Below, in pieces: positions 40,801-49,696 of a stretch of 64,000 nt of DNA. Source of the DNA: Yersinia frederiksenii ATCC 33641 (lineage in GTDB: Bacteria > Pseudomonadota > Gammaproteobacteria > Enterobacterales > Enterobacteriaceae); the NCBI RefSeq assembly GCF_000754805.1, contig NZ_KN150731.1, forward strand, positions 824,492-888,491, in the 5' to 3' direction. Under the pieces are notes generated by a model. It ran no database searches. It was given only the letters and a program-made list of their open reading frames with translations, and had not been told where the DNA came from. The translations under genes were made by a program, and so were the position numbers. Positions within the stretch are counted from its first letter, which is position 1. Each line of letters starts with the position of its first letter.

Positions 40801-40915
40801 TCTGGATGCTATTCGTCTCATCCTCCCGATGATTGCCTCGGCTTCATCAAACTGGAGACGATGTTTAAGGGCATCCACATATTCTGCGACGGGGCAATTT
40901 ATTGCCCCGTTGTCA
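40801..40915 (+). ncRNA. Unassigned structured RNA region downstream of GlmY
   Basis: Nested complementary segments predict a long hairpin: TGGATGC (40803-40809) with GCATCCA (40871-40877), TCGTCTC (40813-40819) with GAGACGA (40855-40861), and GATGA (40828-40832) with TCATC (40844-40848). Directly after it, ACGGGGCAAT and ATTGCCCCGT (40889-40910) form a 10-bp stem with a 2-base loop. This could be an extension of GlmY, the leader of glrK, or a separate sRNA. No promoter of its own was identified. Confidence 0.45.
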
Positions 40916-41036
40916 CATCTGATGGTTGTAAAAGACAGTTATTTTAAGCTAGATAATGCTCTCCATTTTCGCTGCAACTTATTATAAAAGCAGGTCTGAT
41001 GATGATTCTGACGATAATGGACCAGGCACATTAATT

Positions 41037-41073
41037 AAAAGCACTTCGCTCAATGCCAAGTGCTTTTTTTTTA
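41037..41073 (+). terminator. Terminator before glrK
   Basis: AGCACTT (41040-41046) pairs with AAGTGCT (41058-41064), preceded by A's and followed by nine T's. It probably ends the glmY-region transcript. glrK starts about 95 bp on, so partial read-through could feed glrK. Confidence 0.88.
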
Positions 41074-41166
41074 TCTCTACTTTGGGTATGACGGCGTTAA
41101 TTGGATAACAGGCATTGTAATCCTGACAAAGTCAGTTAGCATCACAACAGAATGATAGGTAATGAG

Positions 41167-42603
41167 ATGATTTCGTTGAAAAGATGGCGTTTGTTCCCTC
41201 GGTCTTTACGTCAATTGGTGCTCATGGCGTTTCTGTTGGTGCTACTCCCTTTATTGGTGCTGGCATACCAGGCTTATCAAAGTCTTGACCACCTGAGTAC
41301 CCAAGCGGCTGATATTAACCGCACTACGTTGGCTGATGCCCGGCGCAGTGAGGCTATGACCAGTGTGGCACTCGAAATGGAGCGCAGTTATCGTCAATAC
41401 TGTGTATTAGATGATGCAACACTGGCCAAGCTCTATCAGCATCAGCGTAAACAGTATGCTCAGATGCTTGATACCCATGCACCTATCCTGCCTGATGCTC
41501 GTTATTACCAGACTCTGCGTGACCTGTTGACTCAACTTTCTGATATTCAATGTAAAAACAGTGGCCCGGAACAGAATGCTGCCATCTTGCTAGAGCAGTT
41601 TTCTCGCTCAAATGCTGAAATGGTGCAAGCCACCCGTGATGTTATCTTCTCTCGTGGTCAGCAATTACAGAAAGATATCGCCGAGCGTGGGCAATTCTTT
41701 GGCTGGCAATCCCTATTGCTGTTTTTGGTCAGTGTGCTGCTGGTGGTGTTATTCACCCGTATGATTATCGGGCCAGTTAAAGGCATTGAACGAATGATTA
41801 ATCGTCTGGGAGAAGGGCGACCGCTGGGGAATACCGCCTTGTTCAAAGGGCCGCGTGAGTTACGTTCATTAGCACAACGTATTATTTGGCTTAGTGAACG
41901 TTTAGCCTGGCTAGAATCACAACGTCATGAGTTCTTGCGCCATATCTCGCATGAGTTGAAAACGCCATTAGCCAGTATGCGCGAAGGAACCGAATTGTTA
42001 GCCGATGAGGTTGCCGGGCCATTGACTCAAGATCAAAAAGAGGTGGTTGCTATCCTGGATAACAGTAGCCGCCATCTACAATTATTGATTGAGCAATTAT
42101 TAGACTATAACCGCAAGTTGGCTGATGGCCCCGGTGAACTTGAAAATGTTGAACTGGTCGAAATGGTCGAAGATGTGATTGCGGCCCACAGTCTGCCAGC
42201 CCGAGCAAAGATGATTCGTACTGAGACGGATCTTCAGGCGGACATTTGTTGGGCAGATCCAACATTATTGATGCGAGTATTAGATAATCTCTACTCCAAT
42301 GCGGTGCACTATGGCGAGGAATCCGGTACCATTTGGATTCGTAGCCGTCAGGTGAATAACCGCGTGCAAATTGATATCGCTAATACTGGGGCGTCGATCC
42401 CGGTATCAGAAGAAACCATGATATTTGAGCCTTTTTTCCAGGGAAGCCATCAGCGAAAAGGGGCCGTCAAAGGCAGCGGGTTGGGGCTGAGTATTGCTCA
42501 GGACTGTATCAAACGTATGCAGGGCGACTTGCAATTGGTGTCCGTTGATTACGCCCCAGTCTGTTTCCGTATTGAATTGCCATTAACCGCTGAGAATGAA
42601 TAA
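41167..42603 (+). CDS. glrK: GlrK (QseE) sensor histidine kinase
   Basis: GlrK is the membrane kinase of the GlrK/GlrR two-component system controlling glmY and, through sigma54, rpoE in some species. The 478-residue protein has TM1 near residues 15-35 (LVLMAFLLVLLPLLVLA) and a periplasmic domain of about 140 residues. TM2 lies near 180-202, followed by a HAMP region (IIGPVKGIERMINRL), a HisKA box RHISHELKTPLASM with His262, and the HATPase N, F and G boxes (LDNLYSNAVHYG, FEPFFQG, GSGLGLSI). ATG 41167 was chosen for its AGG site; an ATG at 41152 would add five residues. It is followed by qseG after 3 bp. Confidence 0.95.
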   Translation: MISLKRWRLFPRSLRQLVLMAFLLVLLPLLVLAYQAYQSLDHLSTQAADINRTTLADARRSEAMTSVALEMERSYRQYCVLDDATLAKLYQHQRKQYAQMLDTHAPILPDARYYQTLRDLLTQLSDIQCKNSGPEQNAAILLEQFSRSNAEMVQATRDVIFSRGQQLQKDIAERGQFFGWQSLLLFLVSVLLVVLFTRMIIGPVKGIERMINRLGEGRPLGNTALFKGPRELRSLAQRIIWLSERLAWLESQRHEFLRHISHELKTPLASMREGTELLADEVAGPLTQDQKEVVAILDNSSRHLQLLIEQLLDYNRKLADGPGELENVELVEMVEDVIAAHSLPARAKMIRTETDLQADICWADPTLLMRVLDNLYSNAVHYGEESGTIWIRSRQVNNRVQIDIANTGASIPVSEETMIFEPFFQGSHQRKGAVKGSGLGLSIAQDCIKRMQGDLQLVSVDYAPVCFRIELPLTAENE

Positions 42604-42606
42604 ATA

Positions 42607-43677
42607 ATGTACAAATGGTCTATGGGTAGCATCATTAAAAAGACCGCCTTTTTAACATCAACAACCTCAACTGCGGCAGTTATGCCTGCGGGCAGGATGG
42701 GTTCGAGTATTTTTTGGCGAGCTTTATTGCTGGCCCCTCTATTACTGACAGGGTGTAGTGATAATCCGAGCGCTGGCCGTTTTTCGCAGGCGGTCCAAAT
42801 GGTGATACCGGAAACGAAAATCGTCGATTATCGAACCTTGTCCTGTGATGTACTGTGGGATCTTGATGATAAAGAGACACTTGAAAACTCCCTCTACTGG
42901 TTAAGAGCGATGGATTGTGCTGAGCGACTGGGCTCAACTCAAGCACGGGCATTAGCGAAAACATTACCGGTAGTGACATGGTCAGCCGCCTTTAAACAGG
43001 GCATTTTGCTGAGCAGCTCGGAGCCGTCAATTGCGGAGCGTCGTCAGGTGGTTGAACGGCTGAACAGTTATAGCCAAAGCTTCCCTGGTGCGGTACGCCC
43101 ACTGATTCAACTATGGCGTGAGCAGCAGGTTCTGCGCATCTCGCTGGCGGAAGAGCGCACGCGCTATCAGCGCCTGCAAGAGGAATCAGACGCACAGATT
43201 GATAGGCTGCGGGAGAGCCAGGTTCGCTTGCAATACAACTTGCTGGACACCACCCGTAAGTTAGAAAACCTAACGGACATTGAGCGCCAGCTTTCATCGC
43301 GCAAGCAGCTACAAAATGAAATTCCTGAGACTGATGCTGATAGCAAAGCCCCCGCATCAGCGGTGCCGAAACCTCAGCCCAAAGTGGAGCCAGTCAAACC
43401 TGCTGAAGTTAAACCGGTAGAAAACAAACCGCTAGAGGCTAAACCAGCTGAAACCAAGCCTGCGGAAAACAAACCCGCGGAGGCCAAACCAACTGAAACT
43501 AAGCCAGCGGAAGCTAAACCTGCAGAACCTCAGATAGAGAGTAAACCTGCGCCGCAATCGGTAGAAAAACCGGCTGATACTTACACACCACCAGTCGTAC
43601 CGCCAACGGATGTCCCACCTGTGACTAATAAGGAATCCCATGACGCCACGCAAACCGGCCAATCTACTGCTGGTTGA
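42607..43677 (+). CDS. qseG: QseG, outer-membrane lipoprotein with KPAE-repeat tail
   Basis: QseG is a lipoprotein encoded between the kinase and regulator; in E. coli it interacts with GlrK and modulates its activity. A lipobox LLTGC ends at Cys50 counted from this start; starting at ATG 42697 (MGSSIFWRALLLAPLLLTGC) would give an ordinary 19-residue signal peptide, and neither start has a clear ribosome site. The middle resembles QseG (CDVLWDLDDKETLENSLYWLRAMDCAERL in parts, LIQLWREQQ, coiled-coil after residue 180). The C-terminal ~120 residues are a Lys-Pro-Ala-Glu-rich tail with nine consecutive xKPxE pentads, absent from E. coli QseG (about 237 residues). It overlaps glrR by 38 bp. Confidence 0.88.
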   Translation: MYKWSMGSIIKKTAFLTSTTSTAAVMPAGRMGSSIFWRALLLAPLLLTGCSDNPSAGRFSQAVQMVIPETKIVDYRTLSCDVLWDLDDKETLENSLYWLRAMDCAERLGSTQARALAKTLPVVTWSAAFKQGILLSSSEPSIAERRQVVERLNSYSQSFPGAVRPLIQLWREQQVLRISLAEERTRYQRLQEESDAQIDRLRESQVRLQYNLLDTTRKLENLTDIERQLSSRKQLQNEIPETDADSKAPASAVPKPQPKVEPVKPAEVKPVENKPLEAKPAETKPAENKPAEAKPTETKPAEAKPAEPQIESKPAPQSVEKPADTYTPPVVPPTDVPPVTNKESHDATQTGQSTAG

Positions 43678-44977
43678 TGACGACCCCAGCTTACTTAAGC
43701 TGCTGGGGATGCGTTTAACCAGTGAAGGTTTTAATGTCACCACCGCTGAAAGCGGGCAGGAAGCATTGCGTCTGTTACTGCGTGAGAAGATTGATTTAGT
43801 TATCAGTGACTTACGGATGGATGAAATGGACGGTATGGCCCTGTTTGCTGAAATCCAGAAGCATCAACCGGGTATGCCGGTGATTATTTTGACCGCCCAC
43901 GGCTCAATTCCGGATGCTGTCGCTGCCACTCAGCAGGGGGTGTTTAGTTTTCTGACTAAACCAGTGGATCGCGATGCTTTATATAAAGCTATCGATGCAG
44001 CTTTAGAGCTTTCTATTCCTGCCGGAGATGATACCTGGCGTGAAGAGATCGTGACCCGCAGCCCGGTGATGTTGCGCTTGCTTGAGCAGGCTAAAATGGT
44101 GGCGCAATCTGATGTCAGCGTACTGATTAATGGGCAAAGTGGCACCGGTAAAGAGGTGCTGGCTCAAGCTATTCATGCTGCCAGCCCACGGGCAAAAAAA
44201 GCGTTTATCGCGATAAACTGTGGCGCATTACCCGAACAGTTACTGGAATCAGAACTCTTTGGGCATGCTAAAGGGGCGTTTACCGGGGCGGTGAGTAGCC
44301 GTGAAGGGCTATTTCAGGCTGCTGAAGGTGGCACACTGTTTCTGGATGAAATCGGCGATATGCCGCTGTCTTTGCAGGTGAAACTGCTGCGAGTATTGCA
44401 AGAGCGAAAAGTGCGTCCATTGGGCAGCAACCGTGATCTAAGTATTGATGTGCGCGTGATTTCAGCCACCCACCGTGACTTGCCAAAAGCGATGGCAAAG
44501 AATGAATTTCGTGAAGATCTCTACTATCGTTTGAATGTCGTCAATCTAAAAATTCCGGCGCTACATGAGCGCTCAGAAGATATTCCGCTGCTGGCTAATC
44601 ATTTGTTACGTGAATCAGCCAAACGCCATAAGCCCTTTGTCCGTAGCTTCTCAACTGATGCCATGAAACGGCTGATGACCGCCAGTTGGCCAGGTAACGT
44701 GCGCCAGTTGGTGAACGTAATTGAACAATGTGTGGCATTAACCTCAGCCCCGGTTATCAGTGAAGCGCTGGTTGAACAGGCGCTGGAAGGGGAAAACACG
44801 GCATTACCGACCTTTGTCGAGGCACGTAATCAATTCGAGTTGAATTATTTGCGTAAACTACTGCAAATCACCAAAGGCAATGTGACTCAGGCGGCACGGA
44901 TGGCTGGGCGTAACCGGACTGAATTTTACAAACTGTTGTCACGCCATGAGCTAGATGCTAATGATTTTAAAGAATAA
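43640..44977 (+). CDS. glrR: GlrR (QseF) sigma54-dependent response regulator
   Basis: GlrR activates sigma54 promoters, chiefly glmY, after phosphorylation by GlrK. The 445-residue protein has a receiver domain with acidic pocket DDD at residues 13-15 and phospho-acceptor Asp57 (LVISDLRMDEMDG), and a AAA+ domain with Walker A GQSGTGKE, the sigma54-contact loop GAFTGA and Walker B GGTLFLDEIGDMP. A C-terminal Fis-type helix-turn-helix (LRKLLQITKGNVTQAARMAGRNRTEFYKLL) follows. AAGGA precedes the ATG. Its target sites TGTC-N10-GACA occur three times upstream of glmY, 3 kb away, closing the circuit within this window. Confidence 0.97.
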   Translation: MTPRKPANLLLVDDDPSLLKLLGMRLTSEGFNVTTAESGQEALRLLLREKIDLVISDLRMDEMDGMALFAEIQKHQPGMPVIILTAHGSIPDAVAATQQGVFSFLTKPVDRDALYKAIDAALELSIPAGDDTWREEIVTRSPVMLRLLEQAKMVAQSDVSVLINGQSGTGKEVLAQAIHAASPRAKKAFIAINCGALPEQLLESELFGHAKGAFTGAVSSREGLFQAAEGGTLFLDEIGDMPLSLQVKLLRVLQERKVRPLGSNRDLSIDVRVISATHRDLPKAMAKNEFREDLYYRLNVVNLKIPALHERSEDIPLLANHLLRESAKRHKPFVRSFSTDAMKRLMTASWPGNVRQLVNVIEQCVALTSAPVISEALVEQALEGENTALPTFVEARNQFELNYLRKLLQITKGNVTQAARMAGRNRTEFYKLLSRHELDANDFKE

Positions 44978-45031
44978 TAGCGGTTGTTAACCACCTCTAT
45001 TGTTCCCTGACAAAACAGAGTTTAAATACAA

Positions 45032-46654
45032 ATGAGCAGAAAACTTTCCATTGCACTAGCCCAGTTGAATTGGCTGGTCGGCGATATCGAAGGCAACACT
45101 GAACGTATGTTGCAAACCTTACATGAGCAGCAGAAGGCGGGAGCCGATCTGGTCATGTTTTCCGAGCTGGCTCTGTCGGGGTATCCGCCCGAAGATCTGC
45201 TGTACCGTAATGATTTCTATCAACGCTGCGAAGCACAACTGGATCGTTTGCAGGCGGCGGCGCAGCAAACGGCGGTGTTGGTCGGGCATCCATGGCGCGA
45301 AGAGGGCAATCTCTATAATGCACTGTCGCTGTTTGCTGATGGCAAATTGCAAGCGCGCTATTTCAAGCAGCAATTACCCAACTACGGTGTTTTCGACGAG
45401 AAACGCTACTTCTCTGCTGGCCATGATACCTGCGTGGTGGAGCTAAAAGGCTACCGTTTGGGCCTGCTTATTTGTGAAGATCTCTGGTTTGATGGCCCGA
45501 TAGATGCGGTCAAAGCGGCTGGCGCAGAAGTGGTGCTGTCGATCAATGCCTCGCCGTATAACCGCGAAAAACCCTATGTTCGCAAAACCCTAATGGCTGC
45601 CCATTGCCAGCGTACCGGCTTGCCACTGGTGTATCTCAACCAGATTGGTGGGCAGGATGAGCTGATTTTTGATGGCTGTTCTAAAGTATTTGATGCTGCG
45701 GGCAATATGACTCATCGCTTGGCGGCCTTTGCTGAACAAACCACGCTGTTGCAGTTTAATGAGTGTGAAGTCGTGCCGATGATGGCGCCAGCCGCAGAGC
45801 TACCCCCACTGGCGCAAGTCTATGAAGCACTGGTATTGGCGGTGCGTGATTACGTCACTAAAAATGGGTTTAATGGCGCGGTTCTGGGCCTTTCCGGTGG
45901 GATTGACTCGGCACTAACATTGGCCATTGCTGTCGATGCGCTAGGTAAAGATAAGGTCCAGGCATTGATGATGCCGTTCCGTTACACCGCAGATATCAGC
46001 ATTGCTGATGCTAAAGAAGAAGCTGAAATTCTGGGCATCGAATTTGATGTGCTCTCCATCGAGCCGATGTTTGATGCTTTTATGGGCCAATTATCGCCGA
46101 TGTTTGCTGGCACTGCGCGTGATACGACGGAAGAAAATCTTCAGGCGCGTTGTCGTGGCGTGGTGTTGATGGCCTTGTCGAACAAGCGCCGCAGCATTGT
46201 ATTAACCACCGGTAACAAAAGCGAAATGGCGGTAGGCTACGCCACACTGTACGGTGATATGGCCGGTGGTTTTGATGTCCTGAAAGATGTGCCCAAGACG
46301 TTGGTATTCAAATTATCAGAATATCGCAATACCGTTTCATATGTGATTCCGCAACGGGTTATCACCCGGCCACCTTCTGCGGAGCTGGCGCCTGATCAGA
46401 AAGATGAGGATAGCCTGCCACCTTATGATATTTTGGACGCTATTCTCCAAGGGTATGTCGAACAGGATAAGTCAGTGGCTGATTTGGTTGCTGACGGTTT
46501 TGATGAAACTATCGTGCGTAAAGTCATCCGCCTGGTAGATATCAATGAATACAAACGGCGTCAGTCAGCTGTTGGGCCGCGTATCACCGCCCGCAATTTT
46601 GGCAAAGATAGACGCTATCCGATTACATCAGGCTTTGGCCGCAAGAATTGGTAA
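45032..46654 (+). CDS. nadE: Glutamine-dependent NAD+ synthetase
   Basis: This two-domain 540-residue enzyme makes NAD from nicotinic acid adenine dinucleotide using glutamine as nitrogen source. The N-terminal nitrilase-like glutaminase has the Glu-Lys-Cys triad in FSELALSGYPPEDLL, KQQLPNYGVFDEKRYF and LGLLICEDLW. The C-terminal ATP-pyrophosphatase domain has the P-loop GLSGGIDSALTLAIAVDALG and TTGNKSEMAVGYATLYGDM. E. coli uses a shorter ammonia-dependent NadE at a different locus, so this gene is an addition between glrR and glnB in this lineage. glnB follows by 15 bp and is probably co-transcribed. Confidence 0.96.
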   Translation: MSRKLSIALAQLNWLVGDIEGNTERMLQTLHEQQKAGADLVMFSELALSGYPPEDLLYRNDFYQRCEAQLDRLQAAAQQTAVLVGHPWREEGNLYNALSLFADGKLQARYFKQQLPNYGVFDEKRYFSAGHDTCVVELKGYRLGLLICEDLWFDGPIDAVKAAGAEVVLSINASPYNREKPYVRKTLMAAHCQRTGLPLVYLNQIGGQDELIFDGCSKVFDAAGNMTHRLAAFAEQTTLLQFNECEVVPMMAPAAELPPLAQVYEALVLAVRDYVTKNGFNGAVLGLSGGIDSALTLAIAVDALGKDKVQALMMPFRYTADISIADAKEEAEILGIEFDVLSIEPMFDAFMGQLSPMFAGTARDTTEENLQARCRGVVLMALSNKRRSIVLTTGNKSEMAVGYATLYGDMAGGFDVLKDVPKTLVFKLSEYRNTVSYVIPQRVITRPPSAELAPDQKDEDSLPPYDILDAILQGYVEQDKSVADLVADGFDETIVRKVIRLVDINEYKRRQSAVGPRITARNFGKDRRYPITSGFGRKNW

Positions 46655-47008
<354 letters not shown>

Positions 47009-47025
47009 GTTCTGCCCGTCATACA

Positions 47026-47066
47026 GTAAAAAGCCCGTTTCGTTTTGCGACGAACGGGCTTTTTAA
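47026..47066. terminator. Terminator of glnB / yhfT
   Basis: AAAAGCCCGTTTCG pairs with CGACGAACGGGCTTTTT. It lies between convergent genes and has A and T tracts suited to both directions. Confidence 0.9.
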
Positions 47067-47085
47067 CGTTATATCTCTTGCGGGA

Positions 47086-48381
47086 TTAGGCAGGAACAAA
47101 TAGCCCCAGCCAATAGAACAGGTTAAGCACAATACCGGTGATAATGACCGCCACCACAGGGGCAGCAATTTTCATGACCGGGCGGCCAATAGCTTCATTG
47201 AGGAAATACAGCGCTGTCGTGATAGTAAAACCGGTATAACCGGCCATTTTGATCGATGCAAAAATCGCCCCGATTAACAGTGCATATTCCATCAGCAAGT
47301 TCATGGCGTTACGAATATTGTCGGAGGCATTACGCACCGAAGGGAAGCGGCCCAGCCACTTGCCGATTGAGCGCAACATCAACACTTCCAGCGATATTAC
47401 AACCGCGCCAATTATCCCTGCCAGCAATGGGTTAGGGACCAAATAACCGACCACAAACACAAATGTGAAGCCCGCAACTGCATATACACCCGTCGCCAGC
47501 GCAGTGGTGGCTATCAATGGCACAAAACCGAGGCCACGCATAAACTCGGCCAATGATGCTTGATGGATTAATGCTAATGACTCTTCTGGTGTGATACCCG
47601 GCGCATAGGCTTTAGCCAGGGTGTAAATCGACACTTCACTACCGCCGAATATCTTCATACTTGCTACTGCAGAAATTAACCCGCCGACAATCGCCAGCAT
47701 GGGCAAATTTTTAATTATTCGCTGGGTTCGCTCTTCGAAAACAGAGTGCCCGCCACCACCTCCCAGGTGGGTTTTGGCCCGTAAATCTTGTGCGATGGCG
47801 ATACCGATAAGCAGAATCATACCGACAAAAATTTCAATAGATTCAGGGAATAGGCCGGTGAAACGGGTGATAAGTAAGCGAGTCAGCAGCACGATAAAGG
47901 CGGAAACAACGGCAGTTTTCCAGCCAAATTGATAGAAAATAGCCACTAGAGGGAACAGGGCAAAGGCGGAAATCACCGGGCTACTCAGTTCCCCCAGAGA
48001 GCCAATAAAGTTCACCGGTAATGAGGTCAGGGCGGTGTTGACTGCGGGCAAGCTGGTAAGAGCCAAAATACCCCAAGCGGCACCCAGCGCGAAGGCCAGA
48101 TAGCTATTGATCGCCAATACGCCAATGATGTCTGTCGGCAGGAACAGTAACCAAGAGTTAAGCAGGCCGGTGGAGAGGGTAAATGAGATACCGACGGATG
48201 CAATAAAGCCAACACTCAGGCCAAAAGCGATACTGCCTGCTTCACGGCGGCTCATGTTACCTTCAACCAATTGCGGAAGAATAGGACGAATGCCGTCATG
48301 GAACACGGCGACAGAACGGTGAGAAAGCAGCGCGGTCATCCCTGTCAACAAGGCAACCACGACAATATGAATATAATCCAC
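47086..48381 (-). CDS. yhfT: YhfT-family multi-pass membrane protein
   Basis: YhfT is a 431-residue inner-membrane protein with about 10-12 hydrophobic segments (MDYIHIVVVALLTGMTALLS, TDIIGVLAINSYLAFALGAAWGIL, GFTFVFVVGYLVP, TGFTITTALYFLNEAIGRP). It resembles transporters but its substrate is unknown. It is the last gene of the minus-strand cluster yhfZ-Y-X-php-U-T, 10 bp after yhfU. In E. coli the operon continues with yhfS (an aminotransferase-like protein), which is absent here. Confidence 0.9.
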   Translation of the reverse strand: MDYIHIVVVALLTGMTALLSHRSVAVFHDGIRPILPQLVEGNMSRREAGSIAFGLSVGFIASVGISFTLSTGLLNSWLLFLPTDIIGVLAINSYLAFALGAAWGILALTSLPAVNTALTSLPVNFIGSLGELSSPVISAFALFPLVAIFYQFGWKTAVVSAFIVLLTRLLITRFTGLFPESIEIFVGMILLIGIAIAQDLRAKTHLGGGGGHSVFEERTQRIIKNLPMLAIVGGLISAVASMKIFGGSEVSIYTLAKAYAPGITPEESLALIHQASLAEFMRGLGFVPLIATTALATGVYAVAGFTFVFVVGYLVPNPLLAGIIGAVVISLEVLMLRSIGKWLGRFPSVRNASDNIRNAMNLLMEYALLIGAIFASIKMAGYTGFTITTALYFLNEAIGRPVMKIAAPVVAVIITGIVLNLFYWLGLFVPA

Positions 48382-48391
48382 GGTGGTCCCC

Positions 48392-48745
48392 TTAGCGCAG
48401 TTGCGTAATCAGCAGCGGGATAGCATGTTCAATATGTTCGACCGACAAGCCAAACGCCACTTTGCCTTCAGTGACAAACTTATCGATTTGCTCAGGTTTT
48501 GCTTTAATACCGGGCTTAGCAATAGTGGCACTTTTGTTATAACCAATGATCGCGATAGCCATTGATAATGCGGCCCCAGCACCGGTATTACAGGCACCGA
48601 TATAATAATCCAACTGGCCTTCTTTGACTTTTATGGCGGCATCCATATCCGAGAGAATAAATGTCTCGAAAGTATTCGGTGCCGTCCGCTCAATCATTTC
48701 GCGTATTAACTCTCGTTGCAGCCCGGCAATGCCAATCTTCTTCAT
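48392..48745 (-). CDS. yhfU: YhfU-family protein (DUF2620)
   Basis: YhfU is a 117-residue cytosolic protein of unknown function. It has the conserved core LDYYIGACNTGAGAALSMAIAIIGY, a glycine/alanine-rich nucleotide-like loop, and KPGIKAKPEQIDKFV, then VAFGLSVEHIEHAIPLLI. The start at 48745 has GGAAAG five bases upstream and lies 2 bp after the php stop, so coupling is likely. Confidence 0.9.
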   Translation of the reverse strand: MKKIGIAGLQRELIREMIERTAPNTFETFILSDMDAAIKVKEGQLDYYIGACNTGAGAALSMAIAIIGYNKSATIAKPGIKAKPEQIDKFVTEGKVAFGLSVEHIEHAIPLLITQLR

Positions 48746-48747
48746 AA

Positions 48748-49635
48748 TCACTTTCCTTGCGTCTTGAAAAATTTATTAGGATTGTGGCGTAACATCATTT
48801 CCACCTGATCGTGGGAAATCCCTGCGGCCAGTAACATGGGAACAAACGAATCAACTAAATAGCTAAATCCACTGCCGCCATTGGCTTTTAAATGTGAACG
48901 ACGGGTGATATCCATTGAAAGCATGACTCTATCTAATAGCCCATGTTCGGCGAGAGTGACTAACATGGCGACACGGCGCTCATCCGGGAAATAGCTATTT
49001 TTACCAATGGTATCGAATTGGACATACACGCCCATATCGATCATTTTCATAATAAGGTCTGGCTGTTCTTTCAGGTCACAATGGCCAATAACCACTCGAT
49101 CCAGTGGGACCGCATGCTGCTTGAGCAGGGCTATTTGTTGTAACCCCATGGTACTAAAACTGGTATGGGTAGATATAGAAAGGCCAGTGGCATGGTGAGC
49201 CAGCGCCGCGGCATGAAAGACTTTTGCTTCGTCAGGAGTAATCACTCCCTCACTGGTACCAATTTCAGCAATAACACCGGCTTTCAGTTCAGTTCCATCA
49301 ATACCTATCTCAATTTCATCAATCATGGTCTGTGCCAATTGTTGCGCGCTACTCTCGCGCACCATCGGCGGATAGAAACTATCGGTGTAATATCCGGTTG
49401 AAGCGATAACGTTTATGCCACTGTCGCGCATCAAATTCAATAAAAACTGCGGGTTGCGGCCCATATATCGATTGGTGACTTCGACGATATTTGTCACACC
49501 TTTACTGACTAATTCACGCATTTCGGCGCAAATGGGCTGATATTGGTCCAATCGACAGTCCAGATTATTTTTAAATCCGGACAAATCAATATGAAGATGT
49601 TCGTGGGCGTAGGTATATCCATTGGGATTGATCAT
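48748..49635 (-). CDS. php: Phosphotriesterase homology protein
   Basis: Php (YhfV) is a 295-residue metal-dependent hydrolase of the amidohydrolase superfamily. The visible metal ligands are the HxH motif in TYAHEHLHID, Glu in GVIAEIGTS (the position of the carbamylated Lys in true phosphotriesterases is occupied by Glu), His in STHTSF and VIGHCDL, and Asp in MLSMDITRRS. Natural substrates of E. coli Php are unknown; the related PLL lactonases cleave lactones. It is part of a cluster with a racemase-like protein and a transporter, suggesting a small catabolic pathway. Confidence 0.93.
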   Translation of the reverse strand: MINPNGYTYAHEHLHIDLSGFKNNLDCRLDQYQPICAEMRELVSKGVTNIVEVTNRYMGRNPQFLLNLMRDSGINVIASTGYYTDSFYPPMVRESSAQQLAQTMIDEIEIGIDGTELKAGVIAEIGTSEGVITPDEAKVFHAAALAHHATGLSISTHTSFSTMGLQQIALLKQHAVPLDRVVIGHCDLKEQPDLIMKMIDMGVYVQFDTIGKNSYFPDERRVAMLVTLAEHGLLDRVMLSMDITRRSHLKANGGSGFSYLVDSFVPMLLAAGISHDQVEMMLRHNPNKFFKTQGK

Positions 49636-49696
49636 CGGGCAGGCTCCGAAGAAAGTCAGTCATTATACGAAAGATTAATTCTATTAGTATCACTTA

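Noticed and set aside
40747-40987. Two overlapping 66-69 residue plus frames downstream of GlmY
   Set aside because: No ribosome sites and no recognisable protein character; the segment is dominated by RNA pairing.
43432-43743. 103-residue minus-strand frame rich in Phe, Ser and Gly
   Set aside because: It is the complement of the KPAE repeats of qseG and only reflects the 15-bp periodicity.
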